Of a stretch of 64,000 bases of DNA, positions 10,601 through 17,706 are shown in pieces; position 1 is the stretch's first letter; each line of letters starts with the position of its first letter. The DNA is from Candidatus Hodarchaeota archaeon. Lineage in GTDB: Archaea > Asgardarchaeota > Heimdallarchaeia > Hodarchaeales > Hodarchaeaceae. Under the pieces are notes generated by a model. That model was not told the DNA's origin, did no database searches, and saw nothing but the letters and a program-made list of their open reading frames with translations. The DNA is taken from positions 62,001-126,000 of the forward strand of contig JAEOSR010000056.1 of the NCBI GenBank assembly GCA_016840285.1. Direction: 5' to 3'. A program made the translations under genes and the position numbers.

Positions 10601-11043
10601 TCCCTACTGTTAAGAAATTTACAGCTGAAGAGAAGGGAAAAATACCAGCAACAGCGAAGGAAAAGGTTCTAATGAAACAAGTAATAGAGTGTCTTAATAC
10701 TATCTTTTCTGATGATGCGCAGAAAAAAGTTGTTTTGAAACCAGCAATAGAATGTCTTGATACTATCTTTTCTGACGATTCGATGATCACCCATTTGGAT
10801 TTCCAGAATTGGAATGAATATAAGAAAGAATATTATCATAAACGGGCACGGCATCTAGATTATGGCGAAATTAGTGAAATATCATTTTATTCCTATCTTA
10901 AAAAGCTTAGAGAAGCCTTTATTACAGAAATGGGTGAAGAAGAGAAAGAAAGACCAGATAAACAATGTTCTTCTTGCGGTGTAAGCATTTATCCTGAAGC
11001 GAGTCAATATTGTAGCCAATGTGGAACGAAGCTTACAGATTAA
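7660..11043 (+). CDS. Membrane protein with cytosolic zinc ribbons and helical repeats
   Basis: 1127 residues; the start ATG shares a base with the previous stop (TAATG). Hydrophobic segments lie at ~50-155 and ~265-315. A zinc ribbon follows at ~349-385 (CSRC ... CPFC). Residues ~427-587 hold about four helical repeats built on FPDYxSYxxAQxLGxxxYSEL and GAPDxxTADKI. Three copies of a ~70-residue helical domain come next (~655-730, 885-953, 1027-1095), each beginning with an (I/C)xDxIFxDD-like stretch and the last two ending REAFITEMG. A second zinc ribbon (CSSC ... CSQCG) closes the protein at ~1103-1124. The membrane part followed by a long soluble part suggests a cytosolic scaffold anchored at the membrane, coupled to its two operon partners. 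Family not recognised. Confidence 0.8.
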   Translation: MAINDNNLQETFSKENKTDSKESDQTLQQELQLKSRTLKEASVTELISFSKFTIIGVIIFFIGLFIQFLIQNPALPIPDPVRSRFVTAVMGITLLILFGGLVIDVLSWREYTEWGALGAIITYIGVVLIFITFPLNIFWYGDEAEFIYIIMIIGGVITMIIGFTTRATELDQKIVDQFFIFKEWVKAGGIRQSLSALGQLIGTVVRGFFRYIWLGIKELGTRIRRFGGWITRSTRFVLERIWIFLTRTFPNLLTRSLIGLWNNLHWFGLIAVILYLIMIDIPIPNADPLVLKAELMIIIVFFFCLGVLYPQRDRVVIIAKTMRNTVLSGLISAYSMLSGTKIKADQSVFCSRCLRGVERREFVSLMEIKGMIDPPCPFCGFNSWIGSENVSIPIDKLKQMEKHEIPTAQTVVKDTPPSEIVVAVCDEKAMKKGRFPDYQSYQRAQNLGVQTYSELEYLDRLGAPDLVTADKIKQSGFSHIETFQKALAVGASNISELRLVEELQVPDLVTAKAIQQGRFPDYQSYRRAQDLGVKDYSDLQYIDGFGAPDTETADKIRKSGFPDYKSYQQAQNLGARTYSELQFITKKNGITSTDVETGTQALAMEEPKEVKPSKPIVRRTDIEIQPVSKIVQEAEISPIPGEQIIGEEAFRFTKDRESLKQAIEIFDGIFSDQTLEPKRSQELLFWNKKKSWFSTQRKRFLRGNLSTGMFYDKMKSLNEDLRSTFRIPEERFQTIKPQEPVVIDKKVSDLLKEILKLSERFTATNKEVDEWYDWFTSQTDQYLKSQIDDEIFIKMLKRSQEFYLGIDSEKMPLEELRDYEVILTIIHTVQKMIISSWGHQIVSSTSREQINDVGTQSAQEAVETVVVEKTVPDLRKVVTKEKISLQKVVGNFDSIFADDSLVREENREKWDRYMKEYYQLRARFLDFGEISGATFCSHLGKVREAFITEMGISSEKIFDFKDIEIDYAVKAKIQTEKQLSLPTVKKFTAEEKGKIPATAKEKVLMKQVIECLNTIFSDDAQKKVVLKPAIECLDTIFSDDSMITHLDFQNWNEYKKEYYHKRARHLDYGEISEISFYSYLKKLREAFITEMGEEEKERPDKQCSSCGVSIYPEASQYCSQCGTKLTD
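10681..10778 (+). repeat. Short in-frame coding duplication
   Basis: Bases 10681-10715 and 10744-10778 match at 31 of 35 positions and are offset by 63 bases, so 21 codons were duplicated in frame. The protein reads VIECLNTIFSDD and then AIECLDTIFSDD. Three of the four differences I see do not look protein-neutral in position, so the copy is not brand new. It lies at the start of the third ~70-residue domain and shows how this gene grows. Confidence 0.6.
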
Positions 11044-11130
11044 TCAATCAATCCCTGTACATTGAATATAATTGAACAACAAAGAGAAGTAAAGTAAAAT
11101 CACCTAGAAAATTATGGACTGAGAAAAAAG

Positions 11131-11738
11131 ATGGCTTCAGGGCCAAAAAATTGTCATAAAGCGAAAAAGATCTTGGAATTAAGTTTGACACCTACTAAAT
11201 CTATCATTCTTTTTCTTATTATTATAGTAAACCTTCAGTTTTATACACTATCCAATTTTCAAAGTTCGCGAGGTTTTTTTCCTCCTCAACCCTATAAAAT
11301 ATCTACAACCAATGTAGAAAACGCGACCATTTATATCAATGGAAATGATGATTTTATCAATCAAGCGAATGTGGAAGGCAGGCCTGGAGAAGGTACAGCA
11401 CTAAATCCGTATGTGATTTCTGGTTACGAAATTATTGGCTCTGGTTCTGGAAATTTGATCGATATTTGGGAAACTGATATCCATTTCAGAATCAGTAATT
11501 GTGAATTGGATAATGGATATTATGGAATACTTTTGCGTAATGTTACAAACGGTGAAATTTCCAACAATGAAGTAACTAATAGTGAGGAAGGAATTTGTCT
11601 CCATTACACCAGCATATTAGAGTGACCGACAATACACTCTCTAATAACATTACAGCACTTGTCAAGGTTAGCTCCCCAGTTGAGGGAGAACTCTTTATCA
11701 ATATCACTTGTAACGAAACTAGTGAAGCGGTGAAATGA
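11131..11738 (+). pseudogene. Broken NosD-like beta-helix surface protein
   Basis: The ATG at 11131 opens a 164-codon frame with a signal-anchor-like segment (SIILFLIIIVNLQFYTLSNF) and then the typical start of a parallel beta-helix: INGNDDFINQA, NPYVISGYEI, and DIHFRISNCELDNG, closely like residues of the lectin/beta-helix protein at 957-3803. The frame stops at 11623-11625 just as the beta-helix begins. Another frame continues from about 11604 to a TGA at 11736-11738 with a sensible Ig-like segment (VKVSSPVEGELFINITC). A frameshift plus loss of most of the beta-helix explains this best. It sits between the envelope operon and the ECF operon and may be a decayed paralogue. Confidence 0.65.
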
Positions 11739-11757
11739 TAATAAAATCGGTTTGTAC

Positions 11758-13431
11758 TTATTTTATTAAACAATTATTAACAATGGACAACATTTGAACT
11801 CGTACGGGTGATTTCAAGTTACTCCTCTTTAGAATTTCCGTATTTACGAAAATATCATCCGTTTCTCCTTCTGTTATAACTTCACTTTCGCACATTACAA
11901 GGACTCGATTGGCTACTTGGTCAACCAAATCCATGTCATGGGTTACCATAATAATATTCGTTTTTGTTTGATATTCTTTGAGCATCAAATTCATTATTCC
12001 TTTCAATGAAGATGGGTCTTGTCCTGTAGTTGGTTCGTCAAGTACAATTATTTTTGGAGTCATAGCTAAAGCACTGGCAACCGCTACTCGTTGTTTCTGC
12101 CCCATTGATAGTTTAAGGGGATTTTGATCAATAAATTTCTTTAAACCCACAGCATAAATAGCAGATGTTGCACGACTTACTGCTTCTTGTTTTGGCATTT
12201 TACAATTTTCTGGGGCATATTTTACCTCTTTCAAAACAGTTGCATTAAATATCTGATTATCTGGATTTTGAAAGAGAAATGATATTTTTCGAGCTAATTG
12301 CGCAGCTGTCGTTTTTCGTGTGTCCTCACCCTCAATTGTAACTGTGCCATTATTTGGTTTATTAAGCCCGATCACATGCTTCACTAAGGTTGACTTACCA
12401 GAACCATTATTACCAATTATTGCAATAAACTCCCCTTTACTGATTGCAAATGAAAGGTTTCTAAGGGCAGCATGCAATTGATTTCTGTAAGCGAAGAGTA
12501 CATTATCAAAGCTTAAAATTTGGTCATCAGTTTCTAAGTTGACACGATTAGGAGGACTAAGTGACTGTTGCAATAGCAGTAGTTCCTCTCGTGTGAGAGA
12601 TTTGACAAAATCCTTGAATTCTGAAATCGATAATGGAAGATAGTCGTTCTTCCGATCCCTTAATCCACTTTTTTCAATATATTGAGCAATTAGAGGGATA
12701 GCTAAACCAATGTCTTCTAATCGTGTTGTCTTAAAAAGAATCAACGGAGTTTCGTGAGTATTTATTTTTCCTTCGTTCATTAGGATAATTCGATCTGGGG
12801 GACAAACGTTGAACACTTCATTGATCTTATGTTCAATAAGGATTACAGTTTTTCCCTGTTCACGAAATCGTTGGATATGGTGTAATATCTTTTCAGTATT
12901 GACAGGATCAAGATTAGATGTAGGTTCATCTAAAACTATTATTTCTGGGTCAAGAGCCATCATTGCAGCAAGTGCCACAAGTTGCTTCTCTCCGCCACTC
13001 AATCGTGTTGAATCACTCTCTGCTAGATGTTCGATCTCGTATTCTTTTAGGAGAGTTCGTACTTTGGTTTCAATCTCTGTAGGTGATTTTCCTTGAAACT
13101 CTAAAGTAAATATTATTTCATCTCTTACACGAGAAGTCGCTAATTGCGACTCAGGATCTTGAAGAAGCATTCCGACAAGAGAAGACATTTCAAGAACGGA
13201 GGAAATTAGTGGATTCTTGCCAAAAACGGATATATCTCCTGAAACTTTCGCACGAGTATGATGTGGGATGATTCCATTAAGGAGGAGTACTAAGGTACTT
13301 TTTCCTGATCCTGAGGGTCCCATCAGAAGAGTCAATTCACCTTCATCAATTTGTATTGAAATATTTTCCAATTGATTTTCTTTACTTCTTCGATATTGGC
13401 TACTAACCTCGGAAAAGATAATATTTCTCAT
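11758..13431 (-). CDS. ECF transporter, fused double ATP-binding subunit (EcfA1A2-type)
   Basis: 557 residues with two complete ABC ATPase halves in one chain. First half: Walker A GPSGSGKST (~39-47), signature LSGGEKQ, Walker B IIVLDEP. Second half: Walker A GNNGSGKST, Q-loop FLFQNPDNQIF, signature LSMGQKQ, Walker B IIVLDEPTTGQDP. The Q-loop form NPDNQ is typical of energy-coupling-factor ATPases. It powers vitamin or micronutrient uptake together with the T and S subunits encoded upstream. Its ATG overlaps the stop of the T-subunit gene (TAATG), so the two are translationally coupled. In many systems two separate ATPases do this job; fused forms such as YkoD are known. Confidence 0.93.
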   Translation of the reverse strand: MRNIIFSEVSSQYRRSKENQLENISIQIDEGELTLLMGPSGSGKSTLVLLLNGIIPHHTRAKVSGDISVFGKNPLISSVLEMSSLVGMLLQDPESQLATSRVRDEIIFTLEFQGKSPTEIETKVRTLLKEYEIEHLAESDSTRLSGGEKQLVALAAMMALDPEIIVLDEPTSNLDPVNTEKILHHIQRFREQGKTVILIEHKINEVFNVCPPDRIILMNEGKINTHETPLILFKTTRLEDIGLAIPLIAQYIEKSGLRDRKNDYLPLSISEFKDFVKSLTREELLLLQQSLSPPNRVNLETDDQILSFDNVLFAYRNQLHAALRNLSFAISKGEFIAIIGNNGSGKSTLVKHVIGLNKPNNGTVTIEGEDTRKTTAAQLARKISFLFQNPDNQIFNATVLKEVKYAPENCKMPKQEAVSRATSAIYAVGLKKFIDQNPLKLSMGQKQRVAVASALAMTPKIIVLDEPTTGQDPSSLKGIMNLMLKEYQTKTNIIMVTHDMDLVDQVANRVLVMCESEVITEGETDDIFVNTEILKRSNLKSPVRVQMLSIVNNCLIK

Positions 13432-14279
13432 TAAATGAAACCCCAGCTTGAAAAAGTTCTATAAGTAAGCGTTGTGGTTGGGTACATAGGAGAAAAGATC
13501 GAAGTTATCCATATGGAAAATAATAGTTGAAAAATGATGTAAAATAGTAATAGAAAATCGCCTAAGGAAAACTTTTTCTGTATATAAGAGGTTTTATGTT
13601 TAACTCGTGGATTAATCCCTCGTGCTTCAAGGACTTTACTGGTTCGATCAATAGAACCTGTAAGTAGTATCAATAAAGGAATTATAATCGCCTTAACACT
13701 TCGTATAATTGTTCTGAGTCCGATCTTCTCCATTTCCAATCCCCTAGCTCTTTGTGAATCTATTACATTAGTTAGATGATAGGTAACTAAGGGAACTGAT
13801 CGGAAAGTCAGGAAGGTTAAGATGCTAACAGTAGGTCCTCTTCCAGCGGTCATTTCTATAGTTTGTGTTGTTTGTAAAATACTCATAAATAAAGTTCCAA
13901 CTGTAATAGCTATAAAACCTAATGCAAATGCTCTTGTAAGAAGGAAAAACGTGTCTATAGGTGTTAAAACCTGTTGCATAAGTGCACGATTAAATGAAGA
14001 GAAGATGAATGTAATTATTATTAATCCGAAAGCAAAAGTTACTAGTGCTTTATTGCGACGGATTTTAGTAAATACTGGTGATCTGCCTGTTCTTTCCAAA
14101 AAGAGAGTACAAAACAAGAGATAGAAGGTGAAAAGCATGTCGAGGCAAATTACGGCTGTTATTATTGTTATAATGATCCATAGGACTTTAAGACGGAAAT
14201 CTGCCTTATAGAAAAAGCCTTCACCTTCAGCATAGGTTATGAGGTCATCAATTGATGATACCATATGTTGAATACTCAT
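13431..14279 (-). CDS. ECF transporter transmembrane subunit (EcfT/CbiQ family)
   Basis: 282 residues. Several hydrophobic segments surround a long cytosolic region that carries the two Ala-Arg-Gly coupling motifs of EcfT proteins: SQRARGLE and, about 40 residues later, VLEARGIN. In the family these short helices dock into the two ATPase subunits. The gene lies 22 bases after the S-component gene and overlaps the fused ATPase gene, so S, T and A form one operon. The start ATG (14279) gives a soluble N-terminal segment of about 25 residues before the first membrane helix. Confidence 0.9.
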   Translation of the reverse strand: MSIQHMVSSIDDLITYAEGEGFFYKADFRLKVLWIIITIITAVICLDMLFTFYLLFCTLFLERTGRSPVFTKIRRNKALVTFAFGLIIITFIFSSFNRALMQQVLTPIDTFFLLTRAFALGFIAITVGTLFMSILQTTQTIEMTAGRGPTVSILTFLTFRSVPLVTYHLTNVIDSQRARGLEMEKIGLRTIIRSVKAIIIPLLILLTGSIDRTSKVLEARGINPRVKHKTSYIQKKFSLGDFLLLFYIIFQLLFSIWITSIFSPMYPTTTLTYRTFSSWGFI

Positions 14280-14301
14280 TTGAGGTATTCACCGATAGCT
14301 T

Positions 14302-15303
14302 TTACTCGGTAGTCTCAGATTGGAAATTTCTCAAATATTTGAACCAGATATAGAGACTAAATAAACCAATTGGGAAGGTTAGTATACTGCCTATAAGAGC
14401 CAAGGGACTCGCCAAGTTCAATTTTTCCAATCGATAAACAAAATAGCTGCTAATTGCAAGAATGATGCAGAATGTAACCATAATAGCGAACAATAGAGGT
14501 TGAAAGAGAAAATCAATAGTATCTTCAAAAACTACGAAAGATGGAGTAAGCCAAATGATAGCAAGCCATGCATAATAGGCAATAGTAATAATGAGTACTT
14601 GCAAAGTCGTATTCCTTTGCTGAATATTAGCAGGAGGATCCTGGTAATCATCCTGATACCACCGTAATGTACTTTCCTCAGTTAACGGCTCCCAGATCTG
14701 TTCAACATTAATTATTACCTCTACAAGAATTCCATAGATGATATTGTTGATCATACTTAATAGGAGGTTCAGAATAACTAGGATAGGCGCTACAATTCCT
14801 CCATAGGCATACCACATGTGCAGTAGTCCAAATGTCCATGTTTGAATTACAATGTTCATTAGAATCATGTAAAATGCTCTTGCACGTTTTTCAGGATTAA
14901 TGTACATGGATAGAGTTCCAAGAACAATTCCAAAGCTAGCATTTGAAACTGAACCAGTCCAATCTCCTGTCAATAAGCCTTGTGCACCCACAATGGCACC
15001 AGAAATCATTCCAACATATGGACCGTAAGCCATTGCTAGGGGCCAATCTGCGATGTGATGAAAAGCAATGTGGGTATCTAAAAGGAATGGGATCTTAAAA
15101 ATTGATAAAACAAGTCCCAATGCAGAGAAAACAGCGATATATGTAAGTACACGAGTTGATTTTAATGGTAGATGGGCATTATTCTTATAACCTAAGTAAA
15201 GACCAATTATAAAGACAATGCAAGTTAGAATCACACCTGCAAGAAAAACAAGATCAGGTGGTATAGATTCAATAGGATTAACAAGTTCTTGTGTGATTGT
15301 CAT
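14302..15303 (-). CDS. ECF transporter substrate-binding S component
   Basis: 333 residues with about eight hydrophobic segments, first gene of the ECF operon. GAGGT lies eight bases before the ATG. The central part, AFHHIADWPLAMAYGP followed by YVGMISGAIVGAQGLLTG, has the loop-helix arrangement seen in S components, where a short membrane-facing loop binds the vitamin. Two conserved-looking His residues and an Asp in that loop could bind the substrate. I cannot tell whether the substrate is thiamine or its precursor, riboflavin, cobalamin or another compound. At about 330 residues it is longer than most S components (about 180-220), the extra length being a central hydrophilic loop (~185-230) and additional helices. 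Confidence 0.75.
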   Translation of the reverse strand: MTITQELVNPIESIPPDLVFLAGVILTCIVFIIGLYLGYKNNAHLPLKSTRVLTYIAVFSALGLVLSIFKIPFLLDTHIAFHHIADWPLAMAYGPYVGMISGAIVGAQGLLTGDWTGSVSNASFGIVLGTLSMYINPEKRARAFYMILMNIVIQTWTFGLLHMWYAYGGIVAPILVILNLLLSMINNIIYGILVEVIINVEQIWEPLTEESTLRWYQDDYQDPPANIQQRNTTLQVLIITIAYYAWLAIIWLTPSFVVFEDTIDFLFQPLLFAIMVTFCIILAISSYFVYRLEKLNLASPLALIGSILTFPIGLFSLYIWFKYLRNFQSETTE

Positions 15304-15475
15304 TTAAAAAAACCTCTTTTTGATCTTAAAGAATGGTGTTCACATATTCAACTTCATCAGAATTTAGGTTTTGTCCTATTCGTAGAGAAAAGTTGTAGAT
15401 AAAATAATCATAGAGTTTTAAACAAACACAAGTAAATTACTTAAACATAAAAAATTCTAAAAGTAAGGGATAGTT

Positions 15476-16270
15476 TTGGAAAAAAAAATTCGTGTGATGA
15501 CCTTTAATATTAAGAATTCCCGTGATTATTCAAATCCGAAAAATATTTGGATAAATCGTAAAATTAGTGTTTTAAAAATCATCCAGATATATAAACCAAA
15601 TATTATTGGATTTCAAGAGGTTTATGAAGATCAACTTGATTTTCTGAATGATAATCTTCATGAATATAAGTATGAAGGAGTTGGTCGGGATGATGGGATA
15701 CGAGCAGGAGAATTTAGTCCAATCTTCTATCGTGAACTTGAAGTTAAGAATACTGGGACATTTTGGTTAAGTGACACACCTGGTATATGTTCTAAAACTT
15801 GGGGAGGATTATTTAGAATATGTACATGGATTAACTTCAAAAATAGTATACCATTTGCTGTCTATAATACACACTTTGAAGATACTGAATCTTCAATTCG
15901 ATTGAAGAGCATTCCTCTAGTTATTTCAAAAATAAATAACCATTCTCCTAATCAGCCAGTAATATTAAGTGGTGATCTAAATTTTGGAAGGAACTCGGAA
16001 GAATATCTGAAATTAGGTCAACACTTTCGTGATACTTACTGTATTCAGAATAATAAATTCCGTTGGGCAATTACATCACATGGATTCAAAGGTAAGAAAA
16101 GATCTCTTCTATCTTGGAATGGAAGGCATATCATTGATTATATTTGGGTTAAAGGCCCCATTAAAGTTCAAGACACCCGTATAATTCATGATAATCCGGG
16201 AAAGGATCCCTCAATTTTCCCATCAGATCATTGGCCTGTAATCTCTGATCTAACTCTCTATTATCCCTAA
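15476..16270 (+). CDS. Endonuclease/exonuclease/phosphatase-family hydrolase
   Basis: 264 residues, TTG start with AAGGGA just upstream. The catalytic set of the EEP fold is complete: FNIKN near the N-terminus, GFQEV (metal-binding Glu), NTHFED, SGDLNFG (Asp/Asn pair), IDYIWVKG and the terminal SDHWPV (His general base). The fold covers AP endonucleases, sphingomyelinases, inositol phosphatases and deadenylases. Without a signal peptide or extra domains this is a cytosolic enzyme, closest in look to the 'endonuclease/exonuclease/phosphatase family protein' group that is often annotated as hydrolysing phosphodiesters of unknown type. Substrate unknown. Confidence 0.88.
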   Translation: MEKKIRVMTFNIKNSRDYSNPKNIWINRKISVLKIIQIYKPNIIGFQEVYEDQLDFLNDNLHEYKYEGVGRDDGIRAGEFSPIFYRELEVKNTGTFWLSDTPGICSKTWGGLFRICTWINFKNSIPFAVYNTHFEDTESSIRLKSIPLVISKINNHSPNQPVILSGDLNFGRNSEEYLKLGQHFRDTYCIQNNKFRWAITSHGFKGKKRSLLSWNGRHIIDYIWVKGPIKVQDTRIIHDNPGKDPSIFPSDHWPVISDLTLYYP

Positions 16271-16350
16271 TAAAAAGGATTATAACAAAACTCGAGATAA
16301 TTACGACACTTATAAGAATGATAAAATTTATATTTAATAGGCGATTCGCA

Positions 16351-17160
16351 GTGGATACAGAACTCAATGGAGAGCATGTTTTAATAACGGGAGCAAGTGG
16401 AGGTATTGGGCAAGCTATTGCAAAGCTTTTTGATAAAGAAGGCAGCAGTCTTTCACTTCATTATAATAAAAATAAGGAACAAATTTTGAAATTTAGTTCA
16501 AAATTGCATGGTGATCATTGTTTACTTCAGGCCGATTTGTCTTCTGAAGAACAAACCAAAGGGATGTTCCAAGACAGTATTAACACTTATGGACGGATAG
16601 ACCGTCTTGTGGTAAACCACGGAATTTGGCCTCGAAAATATGTTCCAGCTCATGAATTAACATTAGAACAATGGGATACAACCATAACAATCAACCTTCG
16701 AGCAGCTTTCCTTTGTAGTAAGCAGTTTTTACGAAATTTAGTTACTTTTCCTAAAGAATTCGCTAGCATTGTGTTTATTGGCAGTACTGCTGGAGTATTC
16801 GGGGAAGCAGGCCATGTAGATTATGCTGTTTCTAAAGCAGGGCTTCATGGATTGATGCTTTCATTAAAAAATGAAATTAGTAACATTACGTCTCGCGGGA
16901 GAGTTAATATAGTTGCCCCAGGCTGGACTATCACCCCTATGACTGAAAAGTCTTTGGAAAATCATGAAGGGGTACGGACTGCCCTTCAAACCATGCCCTT
17001 GAGAAAAATAGCGCGCCCAGATGATATTGCGCAAACAGTTGTGTTTCTTTCTTCAGACAGGCTTGCAGGTCATATTTCGGGGCAAATAATAACAGTTGCA
17101 GGTGGAATGGAGGGAAGAAAACTCTTTGAACCAGATGAAATAGACATCGACCGAATTTAG
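16351..17160 (+). CDS. Short-chain dehydrogenase/reductase (FabG-like)
   Basis: About 269 residues from the GTG at 16351. I prefer this start over the ATG at 16318 because an AGGCGAT box precedes it and it puts the cofactor loop TGASGGIG close to the N-terminus, as usual for classical SDRs. Other motifs: NHG (for NNAG), the catalytic Ser in FIGSTAG, and YAVSK (the YxxxK pair), then VAPGWTITPM. The C-terminal ISGQIITVAGG matches the FabG type. It should reduce or oxidise a carbonyl/alcohol with NAD(P)H. Family resemblance to 3-oxoacyl-ACP reductase does not prove a role in fatty acid synthesis, which archaea mostly lack; the substrate is open. Confidence 0.88.
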   Translation: MDTELNGEHVLITGASGGIGQAIAKLFDKEGSSLSLHYNKNKEQILKFSSKLHGDHCLLQADLSSEEQTKGMFQDSINTYGRIDRLVVNHGIWPRKYVPAHELTLEQWDTTITINLRAAFLCSKQFLRNLVTFPKEFASIVFIGSTAGVFGEAGHVDYAVSKAGLHGLMLSLKNEISNITSRGRVNIVAPGWTITPMTEKSLENHEGVRTALQTMPLRKIARPDDIAQTVVFLSSDRLAGHISGQIITVAGGMEGRKLFEPDEIDIDRI

Positions 17161-17188
17161 GATTACTTGGATAAAAAGAGGAATTGAG

Positions 17189-17680
17189 ATGGAAGAAACA
17201 CCTATAGTTAAATTTAAGATCATTGGTTATATTCATACACCATTTCAAGAAAAAAAAGGGACTCCCATTCAGTCTTATTACTCTAAAACGGAAGGTTATG
17301 TTGTAATGTTTCCAGAGTATGTTAAAGGACTCGACGATTTGGATGAATTCTCCCATTTACAGCTGATTTACTATTTTCATACTACTGATGATGTGAAATT
17401 AAAAATTATTCCTTTTTTAGATAAAAAAGAGCGAGGAGTCTTCTCAACACGGGCTCCTCTTAGACCCAATCCGATTGGAATTTCTATCGTAGAATTGATA
17501 TCCATTAATCAATCTACCAACCGTATTAATATTCGATGTGTTGATATGCTCGATTCCACTCCGTTATTAGACATTAAACCTTACGTTCCGCTCTTCGATC
17601 ACCGAGAGGCTAAAACAGGATGGATCTCGCGCTCTCTACAAGAACCTCGAGACAGTAGAACATCGAATGGTCGTTTCTAA
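17189..17680 (+). CDS. trmO: tRNA (N6-threonylcarbamoyladenosine37-N6)-methyltransferase TrmO
   Basis: 163 residues, the usual length of the TrmO/TsaA beta-barrel core. Signature stretches: IGYIHTPF at the start, DEFSHLQLIYYFH, GVFSTRAPLRPNPIGIS and DMLDSTPLLDIKPYVP. TrmO uses S-adenosylmethionine to add a methyl group to t6A at position 37 of threonine tRNAs, next to the anticodon, which tunes decoding. It lacks the extra C-terminal domain of the E. coli protein, as archaeal members do. The gene follows the SDR gene by 28 bases and could be cotranscribed. Confidence 0.9.
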   Translation: MEETPIVKFKIIGYIHTPFQEKKGTPIQSYYSKTEGYVVMFPEYVKGLDDLDEFSHLQLIYYFHTTDDVKLKIIPFLDKKERGVFSTRAPLRPNPIGISIVELISINQSTNRINIRCVDMLDSTPLLDIKPYVPLFDHREAKTGWISRSLQEPRDSRTSNGRF

Positions 17681-17706
17681 TTAGATATTAAACTCAAATT
17701 CAGTCT

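Noticed and set aside
11576..11773. Minus-strand frame upstream of the ECF ATPase end
   Set aside because: It overlaps the broken beta-helix gene and the end of the ECF gene, has no domain features, and its start lacks a ribosome-binding site.
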